A stretch of 64,000 nt of DNA from contig JAKLNG010000005.1 of the NCBI GenBank assembly GCA_022814565.1, forward strand, positions 2,108,001 to 2,172,000, in the 5' to 3' direction. Under the pieces are notes generated by a model. It did not search any database. It had not been told where the DNA came from and saw only the letters and a program-made list of their open reading frames with translations. Position numbers and translations under genes: made by a program. This DNA is from Phaeophleospora eucalypticola. Lineage: Eukaryota; Ascomycota; Dothideomycetes; Mycosphaerellales; Mycosphaerellaceae. Of the stretch, positions 21,199 through 31,835 are shown in pieces (the first letter of the stretch is position 1; each line of letters opens with the position of its first letter).

Positions 21199-23937
21199 CT
21201 ACGAAGTCTTGTCGCTTTCTGTGGCCTTCTGTGTCGGTGAATGCACTTGCTCGCCTCGCTTCATGTCCAATTCATCCGCAGCAACTGTCGATGCAGGGAC
21301 GGTGGGTGCACTGCCAAAACCAGGTTGCGAAAATACTGGTTTATCCGCGGCACTGACCGAAGTAGAGCTCGAATTGATCGCAGTGTTGACTGCAGTGTCC
21401 TTTCGGCCATCCGATCCATGTGGACTCGCAATACCACTTAGCTTGGCTTCAGGGTCATCGCCGGCACCATCGCGGTCAGCAATTGGCACGTGGTGCTGCG
21501 ATAGCGCGTGCTCCGGTATCGTCGCGGCACTTGATGGCATTTCCCGCTTGGACAGCTTCTTCTCCGGGAGTTTGAGATCGCCAGGGCCCAGGAGAGAGTT
21601 ACGGCGGAGTGCTTCGAGCTGAGCGTTGGGGTCCTTCAAATATCGTATTAGCTTGTCATATTGGTTGTGGGTAAATCAGTTGCAAGAGCAAAAAGGGTCG
21701 TCAGAGTCCGTAGTCGCTAGGTCAAGACCTGGATTGACTTCAAAACTGATCGAGCAACGCTTCGAAGAACGCAATGTTTGCAGAAGCAGCAACGGCGGGC
21801 TTGGGTCGCACGACGAAACCACAATTTGGGCATGTCCATTCACTCACCCAATCCACTTGATTTGGAACCCCCTCAGCCGCCGGGAGGTCCCCTTCTTCAT
21901 CTCGCTCCTCGCCCCAGAAAGTTGGCCTTCTCCTAGGAGCCGGCGTCACCGGCAAAGAAGGCCGTTCCACAGCGCTTGGGAAGTCGGTCAAGATCAAGCT
22001 TTCGCGACGTTGACGGACTCGCTCCACAAGCTCAACTGGATCAGCTTCATGGGTCGGCGACATAATATGCTGCTGCGCATCTGACGAGACCGTTCCACTA
22101 GTCGGCACATTTTGCTGCACGACCTGGACTTGTCCTCGATTCTTTTGGAAGGAGGTCAAAGCACGGACGTAGTTTTCGATGCCAGCATCATCGTCCCAGG
22201 CATTCTTGTTCGCTGCGAAGGCGGTTCGAGTATCCCGATCGTTTACCTGAATAATCGGCGTCACTGGCGAAGCCTTGCTGTCTGACGATACCTCCAGTTC
22301 GTCTGCATAGGGCTCAAGACTCCTTGACAGTGCCGGCAGTCGTGGTGGTGGCGGCTCGTCTTCGACGAATCGGCGCGTTGGTCTTGAATCTTGCCTCTCT
22401 TCCCATGGAAAGATAGGCTTAGGCTTGTCGGCCTCCTTTGCCTTTTGAGGCACGCCATACCACAAATCCCTTGGCGGCTGCGGATATGATTGCGGCGGTC
22501 GGAATGGCTTGGGGTCAGTATTGAATGCGTACGTTTGTGTAGGGAAATTTGCAGCTTCAGGTCTGGACTCGATTGGCGGTGCTCCACGAGTGGCGTCCCA
22601 CTCCATCTGAGGCGCTTGGAATCTTCGTTGTTCGAGGGTTGACGCGGGTTCGACGTAGCCTTGATCGATGTTCTCAGCAAGCTCGCCGGGTTCTGTCATT
22701 AGTGGGGTGGCTGTCCCGGGCAAGCGAGCCCCATGGTGCTGCTGCTGCTGGTTCTCAGTTTCTGAAATTGACGAGTCGAAGGGTGATGGAGCAGGTCCTG
22801 TCGTTTGAATAGGATACCCAGTCGCAGAATAGCTTTCACGAACCTGTTGATGAGGCTCATTCGTCCCCTCTGTCACGTAACGGGAGACTGCACGCTGCCC
22901 ACGGATGTAATCATTCGCCTGTGAATCAATGTTAGCCCCTTCGCAAGAAGTCCATGTCGCGGCCGTGCTAACCGATATGTGGAAATGCCGATCATACACT
23001 GCCCACCATCTGCTGAGCATCTCTTGGAAGGCTCCGGGCGTGCCCTGAGCTGTTCGTCCGCGCTGCCATGGCTTCTCGCCTCCGATGAAGTGAACAAGAC
23101 TGATGTCCCGCTTGAAGTAGCGGTATGCAGGTTCGTATTGATAGTTCGCGCTGGGCGTGGTGTTGTAGGTGAAGCTAAGTCGCTTCCAAGGCCGGTGCTC
23201 GAAATATTGATTCAACAGGCCTTGATCTGCTCCATCGAAGCTGTCGCCCGCGCCAGCCAGACCTCTCAACGCTTGGTATTCTCCCATGTGCGGCGACAAG
23301 ACCATGACGCCGGTGTTGAATGCATCGGGCCAGCCCACGTCTGGAGCAGCAGCGAAACCATCTTCAATATCAAACAGCTCTTCTGGGGCTCGGAGTGCGA
23401 CAATGTCGGAGTCGAGATATACGATTTTGCGAAATTGGGTCTGGCTCCAGAGGTTGATCTTGGTGAAGGTGTAGAGCAGGTCGGGTCGGTTCATGAGGTA
23501 GAGGTTCGCAGGGTTGGGGTTGCCGATGCGCTCGACAGGGATGACATGGTTGTAGAGCGTCTGCGACAGGTTTCATCAGCTCTCTCGGCTCGTGTCATGT
23601 TGCCGTAGCTCCTCAATGCTGCACGCAGCAGAAGTAGCTTCTTACCCGCAGCTCTTGAATCGTGCTATCTTGTAGGCCACCCGGTACAATCAGACATGCG
23701 AGCTTCTTCTTAGATCCGGCGTCGCGTAACGAATGTGCTAATACTGCAGCGCCTGTAGGGAAAATGTTGGTCAGAAGTTCAGCCGAAAAAGAGGTGTAGG
23801 CGGTGGGCGGGTAAAGTACCTGGCAGATAGGCATCGTTCATCACCAGCTAGCAGGTCGACTTGGTTAGCTGTATGAGTCTCGAATACTGCTGGCTGGACA
23901 GACTCACGGTGCAGTAGACATCCTCCTTGCCGGCCAT
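21199..23937 (-). CDS. Glycogenin (self-glucosylating glycogen primer)
   Basis: GT8-family glycosyltransferase that primes glycogen synthesis. The 5' part resolves clearly: exons 23908-23937 (MAGKEDVYCT), 23820-23847, 23646-23752, 22973-23560 and one starting at 22918, with GT-AG introns and phases that join into LVMNDAYLPGAAVLAHSLR and TLYNHVIPVERIGNPNPANL. YLDSDIVAL carries the DxD metal motif; FNTGVMVL and the HFIGGEKPW segment are further signatures. The central region is long and Pro/Gln-rich. The frame stops at 21740 just after WTCPNCGF, whereas conserved C-terminal sequence (LIRYLKDPNAQLEALRRNSL, downstream end at 21199) continues in another frame, so a last intron lies at about 21640-21800 but I could not fix its ends. 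The 54-nt intron 22919-22972 is in frame and stop-free. Confidence 0.88.
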
Positions 23938-25795
23938 ATTGACTGCAGAGCTCCCCGACGAGGTGCAATTGGCGGTGGAAAATGAAAGAGACTCAAGAGA
24001 GTGAGTTGAAGGTGGTAATTAAGGTCCCGCGCGCCAGTGTCCCGCGTGCGGAGGATAGTTCTATCAGGACCGAGCCGCGGTGCCTGCTCCACTCCACTCT
24101 ATCCGCCCATGGCGCTTCCAGATCTTTGGATGGACGATTCTCAACGAGAGCAGCACCACAGGCACGAGACGTAATTGGAATCGCACAAGCCCACGCACAC
24201 AGCAGAGGGGGTCGAAGGGGGAAATACGAGCTGGAGTGACACGGGACTGCTTTGGCTAATATAGAACCTGGACGTGTATGAGCTTCAGCAGCTGCGGAGG
24301 CCGAGCAGCACAGCACATGCTGATTGACGTAGCCGGCGCATTACGGAGGTATTGTGGTATTAACAGCAAGATGGTGGCAAGAAGGTGGTCTTCACGCGCA
24401 TCGTCTCCTCGTGCAGCTCCACCTGTTCGCTCATCATGCCGCTCCACCGCCTGCCCCCGATCGGCGTCAAGTGACCGTGGAGCCCCGCAGACCAGACCAG
24501 GCTAGCCATGCACGGAGCAACGACCTGATTGTCATCTTGCATGATGGCACATGAAGACGGTCGGGAATTCAAGATCCATCGAACTCGCGACAGATGCAGG
24601 ACCCGTGGTATTGAGGTCTCTGAAGAGGTCTGAAAGGAGCACGAGACAATGGCCTCGCTATCCCGAGGGCGCGGAGTTTGTGGCTGTAACATAAGCAAAG
24701 AATCAATTCTAGTGAATGGCGTTCAGGATGTCGAATTCGCTGATGGCACGAGCTTTCGGGTGATGATGGTGTTTAAAATGGAGCCGGAGAGATTGAAGTG
24801 GGACGGCGCCAAAATATGAGAGCTCACGATATCGCGTGGGATGCACCGTGACGAGCCAAGGAGCGGACTCGTCTCCGCTCTAGGTCTCACCTCTAACCTC
24901 ACGCGAGCTCTCACGTCGCTGCATACTTTGTCAATCCATCATTTGCTTCATCCCGATCTCACGCCTCAAGATCGTGATTGCGATTTCCCCAGACTGTGGA
25001 TCTGCCTTTCAATTCGACGCCCTTGCTTTCGATGCCCATCGACATGACTGCTACTGCCAGCAGATGCCCAGGGACGCACTCGAAGGTTGTGAAGGGGACT
25101 TGGGAAGCCTTCAGCAAGAACGCGGACACGTGGGCATCGTAAAAGAAACGCATATGAGTTCGAGCCGATGCCTGAGACGAGACATCGCTTAACGCGAAGC
25201 TGAGAGGAAGCCGGTGCTTAAATGGATGCCTTTGCGATACCTTTCAGTGCTGAGCGTGAGCGGCCCTGGCGAATCGAGCGAATGACATGGTCACTTTGCA
25301 TACGAATAATATGAAACTCGTCAAAAATACCCTGTGAAGAGATTTCAAATTTCCTGCATCTCTTTGAATCGTGGGACCGTGCTCGAGACACGAGAACAAA
25401 GACACCCCCAGGTACGGTTGCCAGTTCCGAGCAGAATGTCCGCACGTTGCTACTAACTCTGCATGTCCGATGCACTATAGCATCGTGTCGATAGACAATG
25501 TCTAGGCGATGCGATGTAATGTATTCACAGCCTCTCTAGGCATTGTTGATGACTTTCCACAATAGTAAGCTCGGCAACTCCTATTGTCGCGATGCCGAAG
25601 TGAATCACAATCGCAGCACGATCCGGAACAAAAGAAACCTCACCTCGCTAATTGACGAACAATGGATTTAATGGGCCAGATCCCGCCTATTCTCCCGACG
25701 TGAGGTTTGCTCTTTTTCAATTTCTCTTTTCCTTCTCCCACGTCTTCTCCGAAACCCTCTCAAGCATCCAAGCCATCGCCTTCCGCGCCGACACC
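23938..25795. other. Large intergenic region, glycogenin / membrane FG protein
   Basis: About 1.9 kb between divergent starts. Many short frames exist but none has domain-like or intron-consistent coding character. The last 150 bp are CT-rich, as expected for the leader of the gene at 25796; the reading frame there is open back to 25652 without an ATG. No tRNA or known RNA gene recognised. Confidence 0.4.
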
Positions 25796-28700
25796 ATGAC
25801 GACGACCTGGATTTCCGAGATAGCAGCTGGTCTGCTGCCTCTTCTTGCCTTCGGGCGATCCCTCTTCACGGCGCCGTTCGGCTGGTCCGCGGCGACCGTG
25901 GGCGCCTTTCTCCTTGGTGCAATTTCTGGCTGTCTTTTTGGTCTTCTGGCGGTTTCCGCCATGTTATACTTCCTCCACCAGCCGCAGATTAAGAAGGGGT
26001 ATCGGCGAGCCCCCCAGCCATCACGGGGGTCAGCTCACTCCAGCCCCCGTGATTCTGAGGCTCTCCGTGACAGTCTCATATCAGCTCGCCAGGAGAGAGA
26101 CAGAGCGATACAGGAGAAGACACGCCTCCAGGACCAGCACCGCGATCTGGCCATAGTAGACAAGCGGAAACACTTTCGCGCCATAGACGCCCAAGCACAG
26201 AAATACCAGCGCGAAATTAGCCAACTCAGACGCAACCAGCAACGACTACAGACCGAGAGCAACGCGAAGAGCCAGCAGATCTCCCAACTCCAAGCCCAGC
26301 TTCGCGACGCCCAGCAGACCGCAGCCAGCGCACAACATCAACTTCGCCAAGCCAAGAACCTGAGTGACCGTAACAACGCAGAGCTGGAACGCCAACAGGT
26401 CCAATCCAAGCTAGAGCAGAAGTTCAAGGAGAGGTTGGCTGCAGCAGAAAAGCGACTCGAGAAAGTTTACCAGGAAAAACTTCAACGCCGTGAGGGCGAG
26501 ATGCGCGAGGAACTCAATCAAGCGCTCGCGCGAGCTAATGTCACCACGCAACAGCCACGGCCGCGTACCGGGTACATTCCAGACTTCACTTCCAAAATCA
26601 AGACAGTAGCAACATCCACCTTCGCGGCGTCATTGCCGCCAGTCAAGAAATCCGAGCCGGAGAAGGCCCCTATCGCGCCAGATCAAGAGCGTCAAGAAGC
26701 GACGTCTCTCCAGATCGAAAGTTCGCGACATGATCATGAAGAGCCAACCGGTGGCGCGGACGAGAAGCCTGGCGACGGGGATGGTTCGGCGTCCCAGAGC
26801 GCGCAGAGCTCCCATCTCAGCGACGCAGATGAGGAAGCGGACGACGAAGCGGACAACAGTGCCGGAGATGACGATGACTCCGACGGAGATGATGGCGGCG
26901 AGGGTCCCGGAGAGGGTGTCTCTGCCTCTCCTGAGGTAGGGCTCTCTTCTTCGCCCGGTGAGGTCCAGCAACCGGCGCCCGTCCCTGCCCCGTCTGTGCC
27001 TGTCGAGCCTGTCCCTGATGAGACTGTCTCTGCTGCTCCTGCTCCCGGTCCTGTTGCGCATGATTCAGCGCCGTCTTCCCCTGTCCCGTCTGTTCCTGCT
27101 CCGCCTATGCCTGCTTCGTCTACCTCAGCAGCACAGAGCGAAGCTACGGACCTGGAGATGAGTGAGGCAGATTCGGCTGCCCAAGACCAAGATGGCATGC
27201 AGCAGGCCTCTGAAACCCACGAGATGGTCGACAAAAACGCCCAGCCAACGCATAACATTGCTGACACCGAAATGGGCGAATACTTCCAGCCTACTGAATC
27301 CCAACCAGCTCCACCAGGCCTTTCGGATCAAGATACTCCGGTCGTTGATGCCCCTGCCAGTCAATCCGAGCCTCATGATGATGATATGGAAGATCTCCCG
27401 GAGATGCCTCCCTTCAGTCCATTGCAAACCGAGGACCAAGAAATGACGAACGGTACAGAGGCAGACAACCTGTCCCCGGTCTCTGACAGCCAGCTCAAGT
27501 TCGAGCCCGTTCGATCCAGAGCTCCCTCTTTCAGTGGCATTTCTATCAACACCTCCACCATCCCTCAGATCCCCAGCTTCAATACTCCTGCTGGCCGCCC
27601 GGGCACCATAAGCCAGCCTTCTTGGGAATTTGGCTCTAGCAACACGGGGCCCTTCGCCTTCCAAAGCGGCTCTGCGCCATCAGATGCACCAGCTCCTTTT
27701 GGCCAGATACCCTTCAACTCCAATACTGTCGATGCCAGTTCAGCTCCGGCAACGAACGAAATCGACATGTCTGAGGACAACAATCAACCCGACAAGTTTC
27801 AGCGGTATCGTCCGACGCTTGAAGATGAACTATGGGACGCCGTCAAAGATCCCAGTGTCGGAAATCCAACCGGAGCGAACCTTTCCACTACGACGAAGGT
27901 GAGGATTGGCGAGGGAATGTTTGGACCTGCCTCTCAGCCAAATCAGAGCCAGACCACGCCGAGTAATGGATCTGAAGGACCTCAATCGAGCAACATGCCG
28001 GTGAGATTCGGTGGGAGCACGTTCGGATCAGACCCTCAGCCAAACCAGGATCAAGATACAGCAATGAACGAGTCTGAAGCACCTCGTACCAACGTGCGAC
28101 CATTTGACTTCGGTTTGAGAAATATGCCCGCATTCGGCCAAGGCGTGACCGGATTGCCCTCTCAGCCACCACAGACCAATCCGAATCTTTCGAGCGATTC
28201 ACAAGAGCAGTCGACGCGAGCAGTTAGAGATGGAATCGTGGCGAATTCTCAAGCCGATGCCATAAACAAGCGAAAAGCGAGAGAAGCCGCGAAGAACAAA
28301 GGCAAAGGAAAGCAGCACAAAGACGAAGACGAATCTTGGCGTGTTGCAATGCTGTCCAAAGAGGCCGAGAAGCGTGAAAGGAACGCGGAGCCATTGGACA
28401 AGCTGTTCGCGCTGGATAAGATTCAAGCCGCTCAAAATCACAATCACCAAGCTGAAGAGGCAGCCGCTCGAGAAATCGTCAACAAAGCGAAGGAGGAGGA
28501 TGCAAAGGCAGAAGCTGAGCGAAAGAAGAAATATCCAGAAGCTGAGCGCCAGAAGAAAGCCAGACAAGACGATCAGGAGAGCAGCGAGTCGGACGCGGAC
28601 GATGACGAGAATGTCACAATTGTGACGAGTAGTCGCAACCCTACGGACGAGGGCGATGAAAATGATTGGGAGGCCGCGAGGAATTTTCGCAATCCCTTAA

Positions 28701-29086
28701 ACGAGTACTATCGCAAGCCCGCAGCCACGGCTACCCCATCGTCATTCACGAAACCTCCTGAAGCCCCAACACCGCCTCCAGGATACCAAGCACTCAGGAG
28801 AGCAGGCAATACAGGCCCAGACTTCAGTGGCGGCGGAGGCTACAGAGTTGTCTCAGGTGGTTCAGGCACATACGACCCTCACGCGACTGCCACCAGAATG
28901 TACAATCAATTCTCGAATGCTCAGCAAGCAGCGGGCCAGCAAACCCAGTCCAATCAAACAGGGATCCCGGGTAATGATGAAGGCGACGATGATGACGATG
29001 AAGATTTGGTGCAAGATTACTGTCGAGAATGTGGAGAGATGGACAATCATCACACGAGAACCTGCAGCGTGCCTAAGAGGCGATAG
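25796..29086 (+). CDS. Membrane-anchored coiled-coil protein with FG motifs and zinc knuckle, unknown
   Basis: Intronless, 1096 residues from the first in-frame ATG (MTTTWISEI); the frame is open further upstream but without ATG. Order of regions: one or two hydrophobic segments (residues about 10-25 and 28-60); a long Gln/Arg/Glu-rich coiled coil (about 80-260); an acidic block (about 345-373, runs of D/E); Pro/Val-rich repeats (PAPVPAPSVPVEPVP); a Ser/Thr/Gly region with dispersed FG motifs (WEFGSS, PFGQIPF, MFGPAS, RFGGSTFG, FDFG, PAFGQG; about 600-790) including a ~34-residue duplication; a second charged coiled coil (about 830-940); and a C-terminal CX2C...H..C zinc-knuckle-like end (YCRECGEMDNHHTRTC, about 1075-1093). 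I do not recognise the family. The layout recalls a membrane nucleoporin, but this is inference. Confidence 0.7.
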   Translation: MTTTWISEIAAGLLPLLAFGRSLFTAPFGWSAATVGAFLLGAISGCLFGLLAVSAMLYFLHQPQIKKGYRRAPQPSRGSAHSSPRDSEALRDSLISARQERDRAIQEKTRLQDQHRDLAIVDKRKHFRAIDAQAQKYQREISQLRRNQQRLQTESNAKSQQISQLQAQLRDAQQTAASAQHQLRQAKNLSDRNNAELERQQVQSKLEQKFKERLAAAEKRLEKVYQEKLQRREGEMREELNQALARANVTTQQPRPRTGYIPDFTSKIKTVATSTFAASLPPVKKSEPEKAPIAPDQERQEATSLQIESSRHDHEEPTGGADEKPGDGDGSASQSAQSSHLSDADEEADDEADNSAGDDDDSDGDDGGEGPGEGVSASPEVGLSSSPGEVQQPAPVPAPSVPVEPVPDETVSAAPAPGPVAHDSAPSSPVPSVPAPPMPASSTSAAQSEATDLEMSEADSAAQDQDGMQQASETHEMVDKNAQPTHNIADTEMGEYFQPTESQPAPPGLSDQDTPVVDAPASQSEPHDDDMEDLPEMPPFSPLQTEDQEMTNGTEADNLSPVSDSQLKFEPVRSRAPSFSGISINTSTIPQIPSFNTPAGRPGTISQPSWEFGSSNTGPFAFQSGSAPSDAPAPFGQIPFNSNTVDASSAPATNEIDMSEDNNQPDKFQRYRPTLEDELWDAVKDPSVGNPTGANLSTTTKVRIGEGMFGPASQPNQSQTTPSNGSEGPQSSNMPVRFGGSTFGSDPQPNQDQDTAMNESEAPRTNVRPFDFGLRNMPAFGQGVTGLPSQPPQTNPNLSSDSQEQSTRAVRDGIVANSQADAINKRKAREAAKNKGKGKQHKDEDESWRVAMLSKEAEKRERNAEPLDKLFALDKIQAAQNHNHQAEEAAAREIVNKAKEEDAKAEAERKKKYPEAERQKKARQDDQESSESDADDDENVTIVTSSRNPTDEGDENDWEAARNFRNPLNEYYRKPAATATPSSFTKPPEAPTPPPGYQALRRAGNTGPDFSGGGGYRVVSGGSGTYDPHATATRMYNQFSNAQQAAGQQTQSNQTGIPGNDEGDDDDDEDLVQDYCRECGEMDNHHTRTCSVPKRR
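27899..28130 (+). repeat. Diverged in-gene tandem repeat (about 34 residues) with FG motifs
   Basis: Within the protein above, residues 702-735 and 736-766 are two copies of one unit: VRxGxxxFG, then a QPNQ motif, then a SE(G/A)P motif. A third, partial copy begins VRPFDFG at about residue 767 (28094). At DNA level the copies are clearly diverged. Confidence 0.7.
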
Positions 29087-29383
29087 TGAGATCGATGTTT
29101 GGTTTCAGTTCTGAGAGGCGGGTTGAAGAGAGATGCAGGAGAATCCATGTGGTAGCTTAGAAGCGAGTATTGCGATCGAGACACGATGCCGTCTGTGTCG
29201 TGGCTGTAGAGAGAGACTGAGAGAGGTGAAGTCAAAGATCGGCTTGTTTCTGGTCCGAACCTTGTCGCGGGCTTACCAATCAAATACCATCAATTTATCC
29301 ATGAAAGCTTCCACTATCGTTCTTTGCCCCTGTGACACCGCCACCCATTCATCCATCTCTCTCATCATACATCACCAAAAGCC

Positions 29384-30268
29384 ATGGCAGACGTCAAGCC
29401 AGCGAAAGAAGGAATCGTCTACAAGAGAGTAGGAAAGCTTGAAATCCCACTCGATCTATATCTACCGAACAATGCCAAAACCCTTCCAATCCTGCTCTGG
29501 TTTCATGGCGGCGGGCTACTCCAAGGCCGCCGCGATTCCCTCGCTCCGTGGATGCGAAAGGCTTCACGGAAAGGCGATCTAGCTGTCATATCAGCCGACT
29601 ACCGACTAGCTCCTCAGGCAAGCGTACAAGAAATTCTTGAGGACGTCCTGGACTGCATCAAATTCATCCGCAATGATTTGAGCTCTCAAGTTGGCGACGG
29701 AATCCTCAATACCTCCCGTCTGGCGGTTTCTGGGAGCAGCGCAGGTGGCTACCTTGCCATCATGGCCGGCATTTTTGCAGAGCCAAAGCCAAACGTCATT
29801 CTGCCAATTTACCCTATCACGGATCCACTTGGGAGTTTCTTCACCAATCCGCAGCCACCTGCGTTGGGCCGGCCGCTGGTTGCCCGCGAGGAGCTTGCAG
29901 AATTTCTGGATCCTAAAGCAGAGCAGGTTGCTTGGAACGAACCCAACAGTGCCCGGCAAAACATGTATATCAGGATGCAGCACGACGCGAATTTGGCGAA
30001 GCTGTTGCATGTGCCAGAGGGCAAGGCAGCGAACAAGTTCCGGCTTTCAAGGCAAATATATGGACTGCGATCCTGTCCGGCGTATTTCCTGCACGGGGAT
30101 GCAGACAGTGCGGTAGGTGTGGAACAGGCAGACGAGGTCGTGGGCGCTATGGTAGGATGCGGCATCGAAGTCCAATATGAGCGTGTCCACGGAAAGGACC
30201 ATTTCTTCGACACGACACCTGACTACGAGAATGAGAACTTCTGGGCATTCATGTTCAAGCACATGTAG
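29384..30268 (+). CDS. Alpha/beta hydrolase (esterase/lipase, hormone-sensitive-lipase-like)
   Basis: Intronless frame of 294 residues from the ATG at 29384. The oxyanion motif HGGG is at 41-44, the nucleophile elbow GSSAG at 117-121 (Ser119), a probable catalytic Asp in HGDADSAVG and His in GKDHFFD near the C-terminus. No signal peptide is visible, so it is probably cytosolic. The substrate cannot be inferred; fungal relatives are annotated as esterases, lipases or parts of metabolite pathways, but no cluster genes surround it. It is 297 bp downstream of the FG protein on the same strand and convergent with the Nudix gene. Confidence 0.88.
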   Translation: MADVKPAKEGIVYKRVGKLEIPLDLYLPNNAKTLPILLWFHGGGLLQGRRDSLAPWMRKASRKGDLAVISADYRLAPQASVQEILEDVLDCIKFIRNDLSSQVGDGILNTSRLAVSGSSAGGYLAIMAGIFAEPKPNVILPIYPITDPLGSFFTNPQPPALGRPLVAREELAEFLDPKAEQVAWNEPNSARQNMYIRMQHDANLAKLLHVPEGKAANKFRLSRQIYGLRSCPAYFLHGDADSAVGVEQADEVVGAMVGCGIEVQYERVHGKDHFFDTTPDYENENFWAFMFKHM

Positions 30269-30372
30269 AGACTATCAGCCTGATACACTCATTATACGGG
30301 TGTGCCAGATATTACATGGCCGAATAATTGCTCACAAAAAGAGTCCGACTCTTGACTTTGCTAGATACTCTG

Positions 30373-31071
30373 TCAATTTGGTTGTCGCTGTCCTTCCATT
30401 TGTTTCCTCAATCGAATGCCAGCCAGCCCACGCTTCACAACATCTTCCATTACTGTGCCCCTTAGCCTGTCGCAAGCATCATCGACTGACATCAGGTAAG
30501 CTCGATACAGTCGCTCCTCTGCATCAACTCCAGTTCCCTCATGCCACACCGGCTCATAGATTTGACGTTTGCCATCCTTGATTTCGACGTCTTCTTCCAC
30601 CCGATTGAAAACCGTGCTATCCAGCGAGAACGGCGGCGGCGATCGATAGCCATTGTTGGCGGTCAGCGAAGTGGAATACAGGCGCTCCATCTCCGGAGGA
30701 ATGGTCTCAGCGATGTACCAGAAGAGCATATACTGCGTTCGTTCTGTCAATTGCAGCAGCTGGGTCCAAACAGGCTCAGTAGAAAACGGCTGTGGTCCCG
30801 AGTCCGGATCAGGCTGCCGATGCCGTAAAGGAAGTGGAAGCAGACGATTTCGATACCCCGATTCCTCAAACCCCTCTCGCTCGGCGGCTTTGCCAGTCTC
30901 TTCATTGGCATTCCTGCGTCCTTTGGGCAAGAACCACGTCTTGTCTCGCGTATGGTAGCACAAAACGACTCGTTCGGTAGCGAGATGGAAAATGGCGACT
31001 CCAGCTCCAATTGTCAAATGTTCACACGGAAAGTTGGCTTTGACCGGAAGGGAAGCGTATCGAGAAGCCAT
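30373..31071 (-). CDS. Nudix hydrolase
   Basis: Frame of 232 residues from the ATG at 31071 (MASRYASLPV); the frame is open five codons further upstream but without ATG. The Nudix box G-x5-E-x7-REG-x-EE-x-G is complete at residues 51-73 (GRRNANEETG...REGFEESG), so the metal-binding glutamates are present. Such enzymes cleave nucleoside diphosphates linked to another moiety; the substrate is unknown. A phosphate-handling diphosphoinositol-type hydrolase is one possibility. The region after the box is longer than in minimal Nudix proteins. Confidence 0.85.
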   Translation of the reverse strand: MASRYASLPVKANFPCEHLTIGAGVAIFHLATERVVLCYHTRDKTWFLPKGRRNANEETGKAAEREGFEESGYRNRLLPLPLRHRQPDPDSGPQPFSTEPVWTQLLQLTERTQYMLFWYIAETIPPEMERLYSTSLTANNGYRSPPPFSLDSTVFNRVEEDVEIKDGKRQIYEPVWHEGTGVDAEERLYRAYLMSVDDACDRLRGTVMEDVVKRGLAGIRLRKQMEGQRQPN

Positions 31072-31835
31072 GGCGTTTGGGAGCAAGCTCCATTGCGACG
31101 GCCTCGAAGGACTCTAGGCGTACACCGACCTTTTATTCAAAAGGGAAAATGCTGATACCCCTACCGCGCAAACTCCTCCGCGGGCGTGCGCCGATTCTGC
31201 TGAATGTATAAAAGAGCTCTAATGTGTTGTTGATCGCTGGAGGTCGAGGCTTGGTAAGGGCCTAGATCGCAGTCTAAATCCCGCGATTGCCAGCTCTCCC
31301 CTGCCGAGTGCCTGTGTAGCGATGGCAGCTGCGCTCGTGGGCCGAGGGCGTTGAGATGTACTGCGATGTCTCCGTGGTAGAGGTACTTACTGATAGTGCA
31401 GACGCTTTACATTTTGGAGAGCCAAGCACAGCAAGTGTGACGCAACAGTCTGTCACTGGGAGTCGGAGTTGCTGCCGCTTCGGTCTCTGGAGCGATATGC
31501 AATACAAAGATACATCTGAAAAAGTACCCGACCTGCAGACCCTGAGGCTGTAGATTCGATACATGTAGCGAACACGAAGTCAGCAAGATCCATTCTATTC
31601 GAGACCGTGTTATGGACATGGATGCCGGCAAGCGGGACGGCCAGGAGCTTGCCGCTGTTCGTCCCGTCGTCTGCGGCGCACGTTCGGCTCACATCCGACG
31701 CTTGATGCTATGTATGTCGTTCAAGTGGTCGTACAGGTCCAAATGCGCCGTTCATTTTCTGAGCACAAGAGCAGAACTCCACGCTATAAATGCATAACGC
31801 CTCAGCCTTGGCTGAAGCCTTTGGGGCTCCACCGA
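31072..31835. other. Intergenic, Nudix promoter / VMA4 3' end
   Basis: About 760 bp without a supported gene. Short frames on both strands around 31270-31690 have no recognisable features. Confidence 0.4.

Noticed and set aside
25652..25795. N-terminal extension of the FG protein
   Set aside because: The extension begins at a TTG codon. The first ATG in frame is at 25796 and directly precedes the hydrophobic segment.
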